Shown here: piece after piece, positions 1 through 7,756 of the stretch
How the letters are laid out: every line of letters starts with the position of its first letter
Numbering within the stretch: position 1 is the stretch's first letter
NCBI GenBank assembly: GCA_002409625.1
Contig: DHNY01000012.1
Coordinates: forward strand, 84,175-148,174
Source of the DNA: Anaerolineaceae bacterium UBA5404
Lineage (GTDB): Bacteria; Chloroflexota; Anaerolineae; Anaerolineales; Anaerolineaceae
Reading direction: 5' to 3'
DNA: 64,000 nt
Position numbers and translations under genes: made by a program
Notes under the pieces: model-generated
What the model was told of the DNA's origin: nothing
Databases searched by the model: none
Seen by the model: only the letters and a program-made list of their open reading frames with translations

Positions 1-419
1 GCGCGCTTGGTTGTGTCAATCAAGTATTGCGCCTGTTTGCTGATCTCGCCAACGCCAACAGTAAATGCCGAGTCGCCCACATAACCCTGGTACACAGTGC
101 CACAATCTACCGAAATAATGTCGCCTTCGCGCAGTTTTCGGTTTCCGGGGATGCCATGCACAAGCTCTTCGTTGATGCTGGTGCAAATGCTGCCCGGGTA
201 TGGCAAACCGTTTCCGGGGTCATAGTCTTTGAACGGGGAATAAACGCCCTGAGCTTTTTGGAAGCTCTCAGCAACCTCGTTCAACTCACCCGTGCTCACA
301 CCCGGTGCGATGGCATCCATCACAGCTTTTAGGGTGAGCGCGTTCAGGCGGCCGGCTTCGCGCATGATCTTCAGCTCATTGGCTGATTTGAGATTGACAC
401 CAAACACAGAGTCTTCCAT
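1..419 (-). CDS. map: Methionine aminopeptidase type I (partial, 3' end outside window)
   Basis: Removes the initiator methionine from nascent proteins. Reading the minus strand from the ATG at 419 gives an open frame of 139 codons that runs off the left edge. It holds the N-terminal half of a pita-bread peptidase: a substrate-binding His88 in 'ELVHGIPG' and two metal-ligand aspartates, D105 in 'SVDCGTVY' and D116 in 'GYVGDSAF'. The remaining metal ligands must lie outside the window. The ATG overlaps the adk stop by one base (TAATG), so translation is probably coupled. The secY-adk-map order is the usual bacterial spc-operon end. Confidence 0.95.
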   Translation of the reverse strand, partial: MEDSVFGVNLKSANELKIMREAGRLNALTLKAVMDAIAPGVSTGELNEVAESFQKAQGVYSPFKDYDPGNGLPYPGSICTSINEELVHGIPGNRKLREGDIISVDCGTVYQGYVGDSAFTVGVGEISKQAQYLIDTTKR

Positions 420-1072
420 TATGACAAAGCCTCAAAAATCGCGTCGTTTATCTCCATAATTTCGCCGACAGCACTAAACTCAACCAATTTTCCCTCTTCC
501 CGAAAATGCTCGATAAGAGGTTCAGTTTGGTTGTAATAAACTTTTATGCGATGAAGCACGGTTTCGGCTTTATCATCTTCACGTTGGTAAAGCGGGCTAC
601 CGTCTTCATCGTCAAACCATTGCTTTTTAGGCGGATTGTAAAGCTCGTGGTACACTCTGCCACTTTGGCTGTTCCAGCGCCCACTAAGACGCTTTACCAG
701 CATCTCATCGGGTATGACCAAGGAAACAACCATAGTGAGCTCTTCGTCAATACCGTCTAGGTATGACTCAAGCGCCAAAGCTTGCACCAGCGTGCGTGGG
801 TAACCATCCAAAACGACGCCATTATCGCAATCTTCTTCTTGAAGTCGCTGATTGAGCATGGTAATGGTGATTTCATCCGGCACCAATTCGCCTTTATTTA
901 CATAACTCGCTGCCACTTTGCCCAAAGGCGTTGCCGCGGCGAATTGTTCTCTAAACAAATCGCCACTTGAAATGTGAGGAACACCCAGACGTTCAGCAAG
1001 CAAAAGGGATTGCGTTCCCTTGCCAGCTCCGGGTGGCCCCAACATCACAATAATTGTGGCATTCTCGTTCAT
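419..1072 (-). CDS. adk: Adenylate kinase
   Basis: Cytosolic enzyme catalysing ATP + AMP = 2 ADP. It has 217 residues, the usual long bacterial form. The P-loop 'GPPGAGKGT' is at residues 12-20, followed by the AMP-binding 'SSGDLFREQF'. A LID domain with 'GRVYHELYNPPK' contains no cysteines, so this is the non-zinc LID type. 'DGYPRT' matches the family's substrate-binding motif. It begins 14 bases after the secY stop and its stop overlaps the map ATG. Function and start are secure. Confidence 0.97.
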   Translation of the reverse strand: MNENATIIVMLGPPGAGKGTQSLLLAERLGVPHISSGDLFREQFAAATPLGKVAASYVNKGELVPDEITITMLNQRLQEEDCDNGVVLDGYPRTLVQALALESYLDGIDEELTMVVSLVIPDEMLVKRLSGRWNSQSGRVYHELYNPPKKQWFDDEDGSPLYQREDDKAETVLHRIKVYYNQTEPLIEHFREEGKLVEFSAVGEIMEINDAIFEALS

Positions 1073-1086
1073 TGTTAAGGTTCTCT

Positions 1087-2472
1087 TTAGTTAATCAACC
1101 TGTCATCGTAGCCGTGCATGCGCAGTTCAGTTTCAATGAGCTGAACAATTTCGCGCACGGTACCCACAACAATCAGCAAACCAGAAGCCTGCATCAAACC
1201 CAAACCGGCGATGTCTGTTTTGCCAAAAAGCTTAAAGACACCGGTCATGATGTTTGGCAAGACCGCAATGATGCCCAGGAAAAATGCGCCGGGCAGGGTA
1301 ATGCGGCGTTGCACGCGGGTGAGATAGTCTTGGGTTGGTTTACCACGTACCACACCGGGAATCTGAGCGCCTTGCTTTTTGAGGTTCTCGCCATAATCTT
1401 GTTGGGCAAACAGCACGTCTGTATAGAAGTAACAGAAGAGCACCACCAAGATAAAGAACATCACCGGATACCACCAGGTATTGCCACCGAAGTTGGTGTA
1501 GGTCCAGTTTGCCGCCTTACCCACCCAGTTGGTTTTGTTCAGAAAGAACGAAGCCAAAATGGCAGGGAAGGTTAAAAAGCTTTGCGCAAAGATGATCGGA
1601 ATCATACCGGCCATGTTGATCATCAAAGGCAGTTGGCTACGCACTGGCATAGACATGCGGTTACCCACACGGCGACCAGGGAACATGACAGGCACGTTGC
1701 GCCTGCCCAGTTGCATGTAGACGATACCAAAGATGGTCAAAATGAACACCGCCAATATGATGACAAATGCCCACCAGGGGTCCGAGATATAAGCCGTGGT
1801 ATTAAGCGGGTCTGGTCGGCGCACCATTTGGGCAATCACGGTTGGGAAGCGCGAAACGATACCAGAGAAGATAATCAAGCTAAGACCTTGGTTGCGCAAG
1901 CCAAACTCTGAGATGAGCTGGCCAATCCAAATACCGAACATAGTACCAGCAACCATCGAAATGATAGCTGCCAGCGTTGGCAAAAGGTTTGTGCCTGAAA
2001 AACCATAATGTTGCAACACACTGGTAGCCGCGCCACCTTGGCTTGAAAGCATTTGGTTAAAAATGTTAATTTGACCAAATGCAGACAGGATTGCCATTGG
2101 AATGGTTAGGATCACGGTCCATTTTTCCATCCAGATGCGGCCTTCCCGGGGGTCATCTTTCATCTTGCGTTCAAGAGCGGGGATAACCGGAGTGAGAAGT
2201 TGCAAAATAATCTGCGCGGTAATGTATGGGTAAACGCCCATTGCCAACACAGAGAACCTCGAAACTGCGCCGCCCGAAAGCAAGTCAAGCAAGCCAACCA
2301 AGCTGCCACCGGCACCGGTAAGCTGACTGAGGCCTTTAACCGCAGCGTGATTTAAACCGGGCACCGGCACGTTGGCAACGAATCGATAAACAGCCAGCAA
2401 CAAAAGCGTAATCAGCAATTTGTTGCGGATGTCTTCAGACTTCCATAAAAAGCGCCAGGACGATCGTTTCAT
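1087..2472 (-). CDS. secY: Protein translocase subunit SecY
   Basis: Central channel of the Sec translocon in the cytoplasmic membrane. About ten hydrophobic segments are visible, with family motifs such as 'GVYPYITAQIILQLL', 'NEFGLRNQG'-like 'SEFGLRNQGLS' and the C-terminal 'IVGTVREIVQLIETEL' region. I start at the ATG at 2472 rather than 2478, because AAGGAG then lies 8 bases upstream; the upstream ATG would be only 2 bases from it. This gives 461 residues, beginning MKRSSWRFLW. It follows rplO by 21 bases in the spc operon. Confidence 0.97.
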   Translation of the reverse strand: MKRSSWRFLWKSEDIRNKLLITLLLLAVYRFVANVPVPGLNHAAVKGLSQLTGAGGSLVGLLDLLSGGAVSRFSVLAMGVYPYITAQIILQLLTPVIPALERKMKDDPREGRIWMEKWTVILTIPMAILSAFGQINIFNQMLSSQGGAATSVLQHYGFSGTNLLPTLAAIISMVAGTMFGIWIGQLISEFGLRNQGLSLIIFSGIVSRFPTVIAQMVRRPDPLNTTAYISDPWWAFVIILAVFILTIFGIVYMQLGRRNVPVMFPGRRVGNRMSMPVRSQLPLMINMAGMIPIIFAQSFLTFPAILASFFLNKTNWVGKAANWTYTNFGGNTWWYPVMFFILVVLFCYFYTDVLFAQQDYGENLKKQGAQIPGVVRGKPTQDYLTRVQRRITLPGAFFLGIIAVLPNIMTGVFKLFGKTDIAGLGLMQASGLLIVVGTVREIVQLIETELRMHGYDDRLIN

Positions 2473-2493
2473 GAGCATGTCTCCTTATCGTTG

Positions 2494-2952
2494 TTACGCG
2501 AGTTCGATGAGCTCGATTGTGCCACCAGCTTCTTCAATCTTCTGGCGGGCACCCTCGGTAACCTTGTGGGCTTTGATCTTGAGGGCGACCTTTACATCGC
2601 CACGACCCATAATCTTGACAGGCAGTCCTTTGCCTTTGAGCAAACCGTTTTCTTTGAGGTTTTCTGGGTTTACTTCGTCACCTTTTTTATAGCCAGTGAG
2701 GGCATCCAGGTTCACCTCTGCGTAGCGCACACGGTTGATGGGGGTAAAGCCTTCACCGCGCAGGAATGGCAGTTTGCGATAGAAGGGCAAGTTGCCACCC
2801 TGATGGTAGAGTCTAACGCCACCACTGGTGCGTGCTCTTTGGCCTTTGGTACCGCGGCCGGCTGTTTTGCCCATGCCTGAACCGGTGCCACGTCCAACAC
2901 GCTTTTTGGCTTTCTTTGCGCCTTCGTTAGGTTTGAGATCATGTAATTGCAT
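2494..2952 (-). CDS. rplO: 50S ribosomal protein L15
   Basis: Large-subunit protein that binds 23S rRNA late in assembly. 152 residues, with the Gly/Lys-rich N-terminal extension ('KRVGRGTGSGMGKTAGRGTKG'-like loop, residues about 18-38) and the C-terminal signature around 'VTEGARQKIEEAGG'. It lies one base after the rpmD stop and directly before secY, the canonical order. Confidence 0.97.
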   Translation of the reverse strand: MQLHDLKPNEGAKKAKKRVGRGTGSGMGKTAGRGTKGQRARTSGGVRLYHQGGNLPFYRKLPFLRGEGFTPINRVRYAEVNLDALTGYKKGDEVNPENLKENGLLKGKGLPVKIMGRGDVKVALKIKAHKVTEGARQKIEEAGGTIELIELA

Positions 2953-2953
2953 C

Positions 2954-3163
2954 TTATTTCTCCTCTAACGCTGACTCGATCTCTACCAAATGCGAGACTT
3001 TGTCCAGCATCCCTCTGATGACGGGCGTGTCTTCATGTTCGACCACGTCTTGCAGTCTTTTGAAGCCAAGCGCGCTCAGAGTTCGTTTTGTTCTAACGGT
3101 ATAACCGATGCCGCTTTTAACAAGTTTAATGCGAAGCATATTCTTAGCAGGTTTTTTAGCCAC
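2954..3163 (-). CDS. rpmD: 50S ribosomal protein L30
   Basis: Small large-subunit protein of 69 residues. 'MLRIKLVKSGIGY' and 'RTLSALGFKRLQD' match L30, and the C-terminus 'VIRGMLDKVSHLVEIE' is typical. It has a short N-terminal addition, 'MAKKPAKN'. It overlaps the end of rpsE by 8 bases, suggesting translational coupling. Confidence 0.95.
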   Translation of the reverse strand: MAKKPAKNMLRIKLVKSGIGYTVRTKRTLSALGFKRLQDVVEHEDTPVIRGMLDKVSHLVEIESALEEK

Positions 3164-3680
3164 GTTTCCTCCGATCCCAATAAGGTGTTACGTCGTGCAC
3201 GTCTTTTCCACGCTCAAGCGCCACAGTTGAGGGTGCTTTGAGCTGGTCAAGCGCGTTGAAGGTTGCGTGAACGATATTAAGCATATTCGCGCTGCCAAGT
3301 GATTTGGTCAAAATATCTGTGATGCCGGCGGCTTCCAAAACAGCACGCACGCCACCCGCGGCGATAACGCCAGTACCGGGTGATGCAGGCTTCAGGAAGA
3401 CTTTGGCGCCACTTTGAACACCAGTTACTTCGTGGGGAATGGTTGTGCCATGCAAGCTGATTGGGCGCATATTTTTATAAGCGCGCTCGGTGGCTTTGCG
3501 CATGGCGTCGGGCACGGCCAAAGCCTTGCCAACACCCAAACCGATGTTACCGTTGTTGTCACCAACAACCAGGGTCACACGGAATGAAAATCGGCGACCA
3601 CCTTTTACAACTTTCGCAACGCGGGCAATATCGATGACACGTTCGTCGTATTGTTGTTCTAATGTTTGAAAATCATCCAT
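3156..3680 (-). CDS. rpsE: 30S ribosomal protein S5
   Basis: Small-subunit protein near the mRNA entry tunnel, involved in decoding accuracy. 174 residues: an N-terminal double-stranded-RNA-binding-like domain with 'VAKVVKGGRRFSFRV' and 'NIGLGVGKA', then a C-terminal domain with 'SPGTGVIAAGGVRAVLE'. The acidic N-terminal leader 'MDDFQTLEQQYDERV' is normal for the family. 12 bases separate it from rplR. Confidence 0.97.
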   Translation of the reverse strand: MDDFQTLEQQYDERVIDIARVAKVVKGGRRFSFRVTLVVGDNNGNIGLGVGKALAVPDAMRKATERAYKNMRPISLHGTTIPHEVTGVQSGAKVFLKPASPGTGVIAAGGVRAVLEAAGITDILTKSLGSANMLNIVHATFNALDQLKAPSTVALERGKDVHDVTPYWDRRKRG

Positions 3681-3692
3681 AGTATCCTCGAT

Positions 3693-4058
3693 TTAGAATT
3701 CTAAGCCGCCCTTGCGAGCACCTTCGGCCATAGACTTGATGCGACCGGTGTAAAAATAACCAGCGCGGTCCATAACCACTGTCTTAATGCCCTTTTCCTG
3801 GGCACGTTTTGCAATTTCTTCACCAACCAGGCGAGCCTGGTCGATTTTATTTTTGCCTTCCATGGCGGCGCGCAGACCTAAGTCCACACTCGATGCCGAA
3901 GCCAATGTTGTGCCGCTGTGATCATCGATCAACTGAACGTAGATTTCATTAATGCTTCTAAAAACGTTCATGCGCGGTCGCTCCGGCGTGCCAAAGATCT
4001 TCTTGCGTACGCGTTTGGCGCGATGCAATCTAGCTTGGTTTCTTGATTTCTTTGCCAT
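3693..4058 (-). CDS. rplR: 50S ribosomal protein L18
   Basis: Binds 5S rRNA in the central protuberance with L5. 121 residues; recognisable 'RKKIFGTPERPRMNVF', 'VQLIDDHSGTTLASAS' and 'MDRAGYFYTGRIK' with a C-terminal 'AEGARKGGLEF'. It lies between rplF and rpsE in the usual spc order. Confidence 0.97.
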   Translation of the reverse strand: MAKKSRNQARLHRAKRVRKKIFGTPERPRMNVFRSINEIYVQLIDDHSGTTLASASSVDLGLRAAMEGKNKIDQARLVGEEIAKRAQEKGIKTVVMDRAGYFYTGRIKSMAEGARKGGLEF

Positions 4059-4066
4059 GTTTACCT

Positions 4067-4615
4067 CTACCTACCGGTCTTTCCAGACTTACCAGCTTTA
4101 AGTTTCACTTCTTCGCCTTGGTAGCGAATACCGGTGCCGTGGTAGCGCTCTGGTGGGCGCACTTTGCGGATTTCAGCAGCAACCTGGCCAACTTGTTGGC
4201 GGTCTCTGCCCATAATCTTGATGAGACGGGTACGAGCGTCCACGTCAAATTCGATGCCATCTGGCGCAGGATAGTTCACTGGGTGTGAATAACCAACGTT
4301 CAACACCAGGTCTTTGCCCTGCAGCTCAGCACGATAGCCTACACCGTTGTATTCCAAAACGCGGGTAAAGCCTTCGCCACAACCAACAATCATGTTGTTG
4401 AGCAGCGCGCGGGTTGTGCCATGTAAGGCACGAATGCGAGGCTCGTCGTTTGGACGGCTAACAGTGATGACGCCATCTTCTAATTTCAACTCGATCTCAG
4501 GCGAGAAGGTTTCTTCAAGTTGGCCTTTTGGACCCTTGACGCTAACCTTTTGGCCGTCGATTTTTACTTCCACACCCTTAGGCAGGGTAATGGGCATTTT
4601 ACCGATACGCGACAT
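4067..4615 (-). CDS. rplF: 50S ribosomal protein L6
   Basis: Large-subunit protein with two repeated RNA-binding folds near the factor-binding site. 182 residues, starting 'MSRIGKMPITLPKGVEV' and carrying the C-terminal signature 'KIRKVRPPERYHGTGIRY'-like segment 'IRKVRPPERYHGTG'. Normal length. It lies 10 bases downstream of the rpsH stop. Confidence 0.97.
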   Translation of the reverse strand: MSRIGKMPITLPKGVEVKIDGQKVSVKGPKGQLEETFSPEIELKLEDGVITVSRPNDEPRIRALHGTTRALLNNMIVGCGEGFTRVLEYNGVGYRAELQGKDLVLNVGYSHPVNYPAPDGIEFDVDARTRLIKIMGRDRQQVGQVAAEIRKVRPPERYHGTGIRYQGEEVKLKAGKSGKTGR

Positions 4616-4625
4616 GTTTTACCTC

Positions 4626-5039
4626 CTACCAAACCTTACAGAGTATCTCGCCGCCAACACCAATTTTGCGGGCACGCGCGCCGGTCATAACACCCTTGGG
4701 TGTAGACAAGATTGCAATGCCGATACCGGAAAGCACCCAGGGGATGTCTTTCTTTGAGGTATACACACGGCAACCCGGGCTTGAAACGCGTTGCAAACCA
4801 GTGATCAAAGGACGGCGCTGACGTCGCTCGCCAATGTACTTCAGTTTTACTTGCAAGACCTTGTGGGTCTCGTTTTTACCTTCCAAAACTTCGTAATCGC
4901 CTAAATAGCCTTCCTCAACGAGGATGCGGGCAACTTCAGCTTTGAGCTTGGAGTGTGGCATAGCCACTGTGGACAAACCAGCCATCGCGCCATTGCGAAT
5001 TCTGGTCAACATATCGGCAATTGGATCTGTTATAGTCAT
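4626..5039 (-). CDS. rpsH: 30S ribosomal protein S8
   Basis: Primary binder of the 16S rRNA central domain and, in E. coli, translational repressor of the spc operon. The frame can be extended upstream, but I start at the ATG at 5039 ('MTITDPIADMLTRIRNG') because every S8 begins this way and GGAGGG lies 8 bases upstream (5048-5053). This gives 137 residues. The C-terminal 'YTSKKDIPWVLSGIGIAI' and 'GVMTGARARKIGVGGE' are diagnostic. Confidence 0.96.
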   Translation of the reverse strand: MTITDPIADMLTRIRNGAMAGLSTVAMPHSKLKAEVARILVEEGYLGDYEVLEGKNETHKVLQVKLKYIGERRQRRPLITGLQRVSSPGCRVYTSKKDIPWVLSGIGIAILSTPKGVMTGARARKIGVGGEILCKVW

Positions 5040-5060
5040 AATTTCTACCCTCCAGGTCAA

Positions 5061-5243
5061 TTACCAGGATGATTTTTTAACTCCAGGAATTTTTCCCTGA
5101 AGCGCTAATTCTCGAAAACAAATGCGGCACAAAGCAAACTTACGCATGTAACCACGCGGTCTGCCGCACACACGACAGCGACTGATAACCCTTGTGGGGT
5201 ACTTTCGCCGATATTCACGGTGAATCATACTCTTTTTAGCCAT
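5061..5243 (-). CDS. rpsN: 30S ribosomal protein S14, zinc-binding type Z
   Basis: 60 residues, the short zinc form. Four cysteines at positions 23, 26, 39 and 42 form the two CxxC pairs ('CRVCGRPRGYMRKFALCRIC'), and the C-terminus is 'GKIPGVKKSSW'. Its ATG overlaps the rplE stop by one base (TAATG). It sits between rplE and rpsH, the standard place. Confidence 0.97.
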   Translation of the reverse strand: MAKKSMIHREYRRKYPTRVISRCRVCGRPRGYMRKFALCRICFRELALQGKIPGVKKSSW

Positions 5244-5788
5244 TAGTTTCCTTTCCTGAAGGGCATGCCAAATTTGCTGAGCAGTGCCCTACCGTGGTCA
5301 TCATTGCTTGCGCTGGTAACGATGCTGATTTCCATACCACGCACTTTGTCGATCTTATCGTACTGAATCTCGGGGAAAATCAGCTGTTCGGTAAGACCCA
5401 AAGTGTAGTTTCCGCGGCCGTCAAAAGAGTCAGCCGAGATACCACGGAAGTCACGCACACGGGGCAGAGCAACGTTGATCAAGCGATCTAAAAATGCCCA
5501 CATCTTCTCACCGCGCAAAGTAACCTTGACGCCAATTTGGCGGCCTTCGCGCAACTTGAAGTTTGAAATAGCCTTTTTCGCTGCGATGATAACAGGTTTT
5601 TGACCGGTAATGATGGTTAGGTCATTCACTGCTGCATCCAGCGCTTTGGGGTTGTCAAGCGCTTCGCCAACGCCAATGTTGAGCACAACTTTCTTGATTT
5701 TCGGCACTTGCATGACGTTTTCAAGACCAAGTTCCTCAAAAAGCGCGGGCGCTATTTCATTCTTGTATTGTTCAAGTAGTCTATTCAT
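5243..5788 (-). CDS. rplE: 50S ribosomal protein L5
   Basis: Part of the 5S RNP in the central protuberance, contacting P-site tRNA. 181 residues; family segments 'NVMQVPKIKKVVLNIGVGEA', 'ITGQKPVIIAAKKAISNFKL' and 'LPRVRDFRGIS' are visible. It starts 2 bases after the rplX stop and is coupled to rpsN by the one-base overlap. Confidence 0.97.
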   Translation of the reverse strand: MNRLLEQYKNEIAPALFEELGLENVMQVPKIKKVVLNIGVGEALDNPKALDAAVNDLTIITGQKPVIIAAKKAISNFKLREGRQIGVKVTLRGEKMWAFLDRLINVALPRVRDFRGISADSFDGRGNYTLGLTEQLIFPEIQYDKIDKVRGMEISIVTSASNDDHGRALLSKFGMPFRKGN

Positions 5789-5790
5789 GT

Positions 5791-6231
5791 TTACTCACCT
5801 GCGCCTTCATCTGCTTTGGCAGCTTTTTTAGTGGCGGGCTTTTTAGCTTCGGCAGCCTTTTTAGCTTTTGGTTCTGCCGTGGCTTCTGCTTCCTTCTTAC
5901 CTGCAGCGCGTTTTGCAGCGGGCTTAACGGGTTCTTCCGTTTTAGCGCGGCTTGCGCGGCGGGTAGCGCGGGCTTCGCGTTCACCTTCGCGATCCACAAC
6001 CATTACATTAGAGGCATGGATGGGTGCTTCGAACTCGCGAATACCACTGGGAATGGTTTTGCCGCCACCTGTTTGTTGTTGCTTTTGGTGTTTCTTTACC
6101 AGGTTTACACCCTGAACCACAACGCGGTTCTCTTTGGGGAGCACGCGGATAACTTCGCCAACCTTGTTTTTGTCAGCTTCGTCGCCACGCATAACCCGAA
6201 CGCGATCACCTTTACGTATCTTCATCTTCAT
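5791..6231 (-). CDS. rplX: 50S ribosomal protein L24 with a non-canonical Ala/Lys/Glu-rich C-terminus
   Basis: Assembly-initiator protein near the exit tunnel. I start at the ATG at 6231 (GGAG 6 bases upstream) rather than 6243, giving 146 residues beginning MKMKIRKGDR. The KOW core runs to about residue 90 ('HASNVMVVDREGE'). The usual L24 ending, a 'GKPTRVG...KKVR...KSGE' segment, is not seen. Instead there is a tail of about 50 residues of Ala, Lys, Glu and Arg ('PKAKKAAEAKKPATKKAAKA'). Similar tails on ribosomal proteins usually lack a fixed fold; the role here is unknown. It lies between rplN and rplE. Confidence 0.95.
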   Translation of the reverse strand: MKMKIRKGDRVRVMRGDEADKNKVGEVIRVLPKENRVVVQGVNLVKKHQKQQQTGGGKTIPSGIREFEAPIHASNVMVVDREGEREARATRRASRAKTEEPVKPAAKRAAGKKEAEATAEPKAKKAAEAKKPATKKAAKADEGAGE

Positions 6232-6256
6232 TAGACACTCCATTCACTCATTAGCT

Positions 6257-6628
6257 CTAGTAGACTTCCGGTGCTAATGAAACAATTTTCATATAGCCTT
6301 TTTCGCGCAATTCGCGGGCAACTGGGCCAAAGATACGTGTGCCACGTGGGTTCACACCATCGTTGTCCAGAATAACTGCCGCGTTGTCGTCGAAACAAAT
6401 CGTTGAACCATCAGGTCGGCGATAGGCTTTAGAAACGCGCACGATGACAGCCTTGACAATTTCGCTCTTCTTTACAGAGCTTTGCGGGGTCGCGCTTTTA
6501 ACGGTAGCGGTCACGATATCGCCAATTGAGGCGTATCGGCGACGGGTGCCACCCACAACCTGGATAACCAGAATTTCGCGCGCGCCGGTGTTATCAGCAA
6601 TGTTTAAGCGAGATTCTTTTTGGATCAT
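6257..6628 (-). CDS. rplN: 50S ribosomal protein L14
   Basis: 123 residues, standard length. 'MIQKESRLNIADNTGAREI' at the start and 'GTRIFGPVARELRE' near the end are typical. It forms an intersubunit bridge and binds the silencing factor RsfS. It overlaps rpsQ by 4 bases (ATGA), indicating coupling. Confidence 0.97.
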   Translation of the reverse strand: MIQKESRLNIADNTGAREILVIQVVGGTRRRYASIGDIVTATVKSATPQSSVKKSEIVKAVIVRVSKAYRRPDGSTICFDDNAAVILDNDGVNPRGTRIFGPVARELREKGYMKIVSLAPEVY

Positions 6629-7098
6629 TTCTGTTCCTCATCTTCTGCTTCAACTTCAGCTTCTTCAAGGGCTTCAGCCGCTTCTTCAACCACGTCTTCT
6701 ACGACCTCTTCGGTTTCTTCAGCGATTTCTTCAGCTTCTTCAGCAACTTCGTCTAGCACAGTTTCAACAGCTTCTTCTGTTTCTTCCTGAGCTTCTTCAA
6801 TAGCTTCTTCGATGGCTTCTTCCATCTCTTCAACCGATTCAACGTCTTCCTGGCGAATTTCTTCAATCAGGACCTTTTCAACCATCCAGCGCACGGTGCG
6901 CGAAATGGGTTTGGACTCGACGATGATGACCTTATCGCCAACATTGCATCCAAAAGTATCATGCGCTTTGTATGACTTCTTTTCGCGCACAACTTTGTGG
7001 TACAAAGGGTGTGAGAAGGTTCGGAAAACGTCGACGATGACGGTTTTATCCATCTTATTGCTTTTGACTGTACCATTTAGTCTTCGGCGTTTATTCAT
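6625..7098 (-). CDS. rpsQ: 30S ribosomal protein S17 with a long acidic C-terminal tail
   Basis: Residues 1-80 are a complete S17 ('NGTVKSNKMDKTVIVDV', 'HDTFGCNVGDKV', 'ESKPISRTVRWMVEKV'), an OB-fold primary 16S binder. The family normally ends near 85 residues. Here a further 77 residues are almost entirely Glu, Ala and Val with some Asp ('EEAIEEAIEEAQEETEEAVE'), predicted as a long acidic helix or coiled coil. The frame stays open and ends with an ATGA overlap into rplN, and the start overlaps the rpmC stop, so the tail is genuine coding sequence rather than a missed stop. Confidence 0.95.
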   Translation of the reverse strand: MNKRRRLNGTVKSNKMDKTVIVDVFRTFSHPLYHKVVREKKSYKAHDTFGCNVGDKVIIVESKPISRTVRWMVEKVLIEEIRQEDVESVEEMEEAIEEAIEEAQEETEEAVETVLDEVAEEAEEIAEETEEVVEDVVEEAAEALEEAEVEAEDEEQK

Positions 7099-7304
7099 TT
7101 CTTACCTTCCTGTTCTTCGCGGGCGCGTTCGTTGAGAATGGTCTCAAAGCGGGCGATATCGCGACGTGCAGTTTTAAAACGGCTGGTATCCGTCAGTTGA
7201 CCGGTAACCATCTGGAAGCGTAAGTTCATCAGCTCCTGCCGTGTATTTAACAGATTTGTTTTGATCTGTTCAGTTGAAAGTTCGCGTATTTCTTTAATTT
7301 TCAT
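7095..7304 (-). CDS. rpmC: 50S ribosomal protein L29
   Basis: 69-residue two-helix protein at the exit tunnel rim. 'MKIKEIRELSTEQI', 'ELMNLRFQMVTGQLTDTSR' and 'RRDIARFETILNER' fit the family. It overlaps rpsQ by 4 bases and shares a base with the rplP stop. Confidence 0.96.
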   Translation of the reverse strand: MKIKEIRELSTEQIKTNLLNTRQELMNLRFQMVTGQLTDTSRFKTARRDIARFETILNERAREEQEGKK

Positions 7305-7729
7305 TATGAACCTTCTCCTAAGACTTCTCTTGCTACCACCTTGGTTTTGAAACCAAGTTTGTATCGGGCGCGGTTGAGGGCGGCTTTTGCCACTTCGGGA
7401 TCAGCCGTAGTGATCTCAAACAGGATGCGGCCAGGGCGCACAACGGCAACCCAATGGTCCACAGCGCCTTTACCTTTACCCATACGGGTTTCAGCAGCAC
7501 GTTTGGTGTAGGGCTTATCTGGGAAGACACGCACCCACACTTTACCGCGGCGTTTCATCGTGTGCACGATGGCGCGACGGGCACTCTCGATGTTGCGGGC
7601 TGAAATATAGCCACACTCGAGTGCTTTTAATCCAAATTCACCAAAGCTGACGTTCGCGCCGCGTTGGGCTTTGCCCTTCATGCGACCGCGCATCTGCTTG
7701 CGGTACTTTACTCTCTTTGGCATCAACAT
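7304..7729 (-). CDS. rplP: 50S ribosomal protein L16
   Basis: 141 residues, usual length. It begins 'MLMPKRVKYRKQMRGRMKG' and contains 'FGLKALECGYISARNIESAR' and 'RMGKGKGAVDHWVAVV', the L16 signatures. It contacts A-site tRNA and is needed for peptidyl-transferase activity. It lies 27 bases after rpsC. Confidence 0.97.
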   Translation of the reverse strand: MLMPKRVKYRKQMRGRMKGKAQRGANVSFGEFGLKALECGYISARNIESARRAIVHTMKRRGKVWVRVFPDKPYTKRAAETRMGKGKGAVDHWVAVVRPGRILFEITTADPEVAKAALNRARYKLGFKTKVVAREVLGEGS

Positions 7730-7756
7730 AATCTAATACCTCACTCGTTCCTATTA

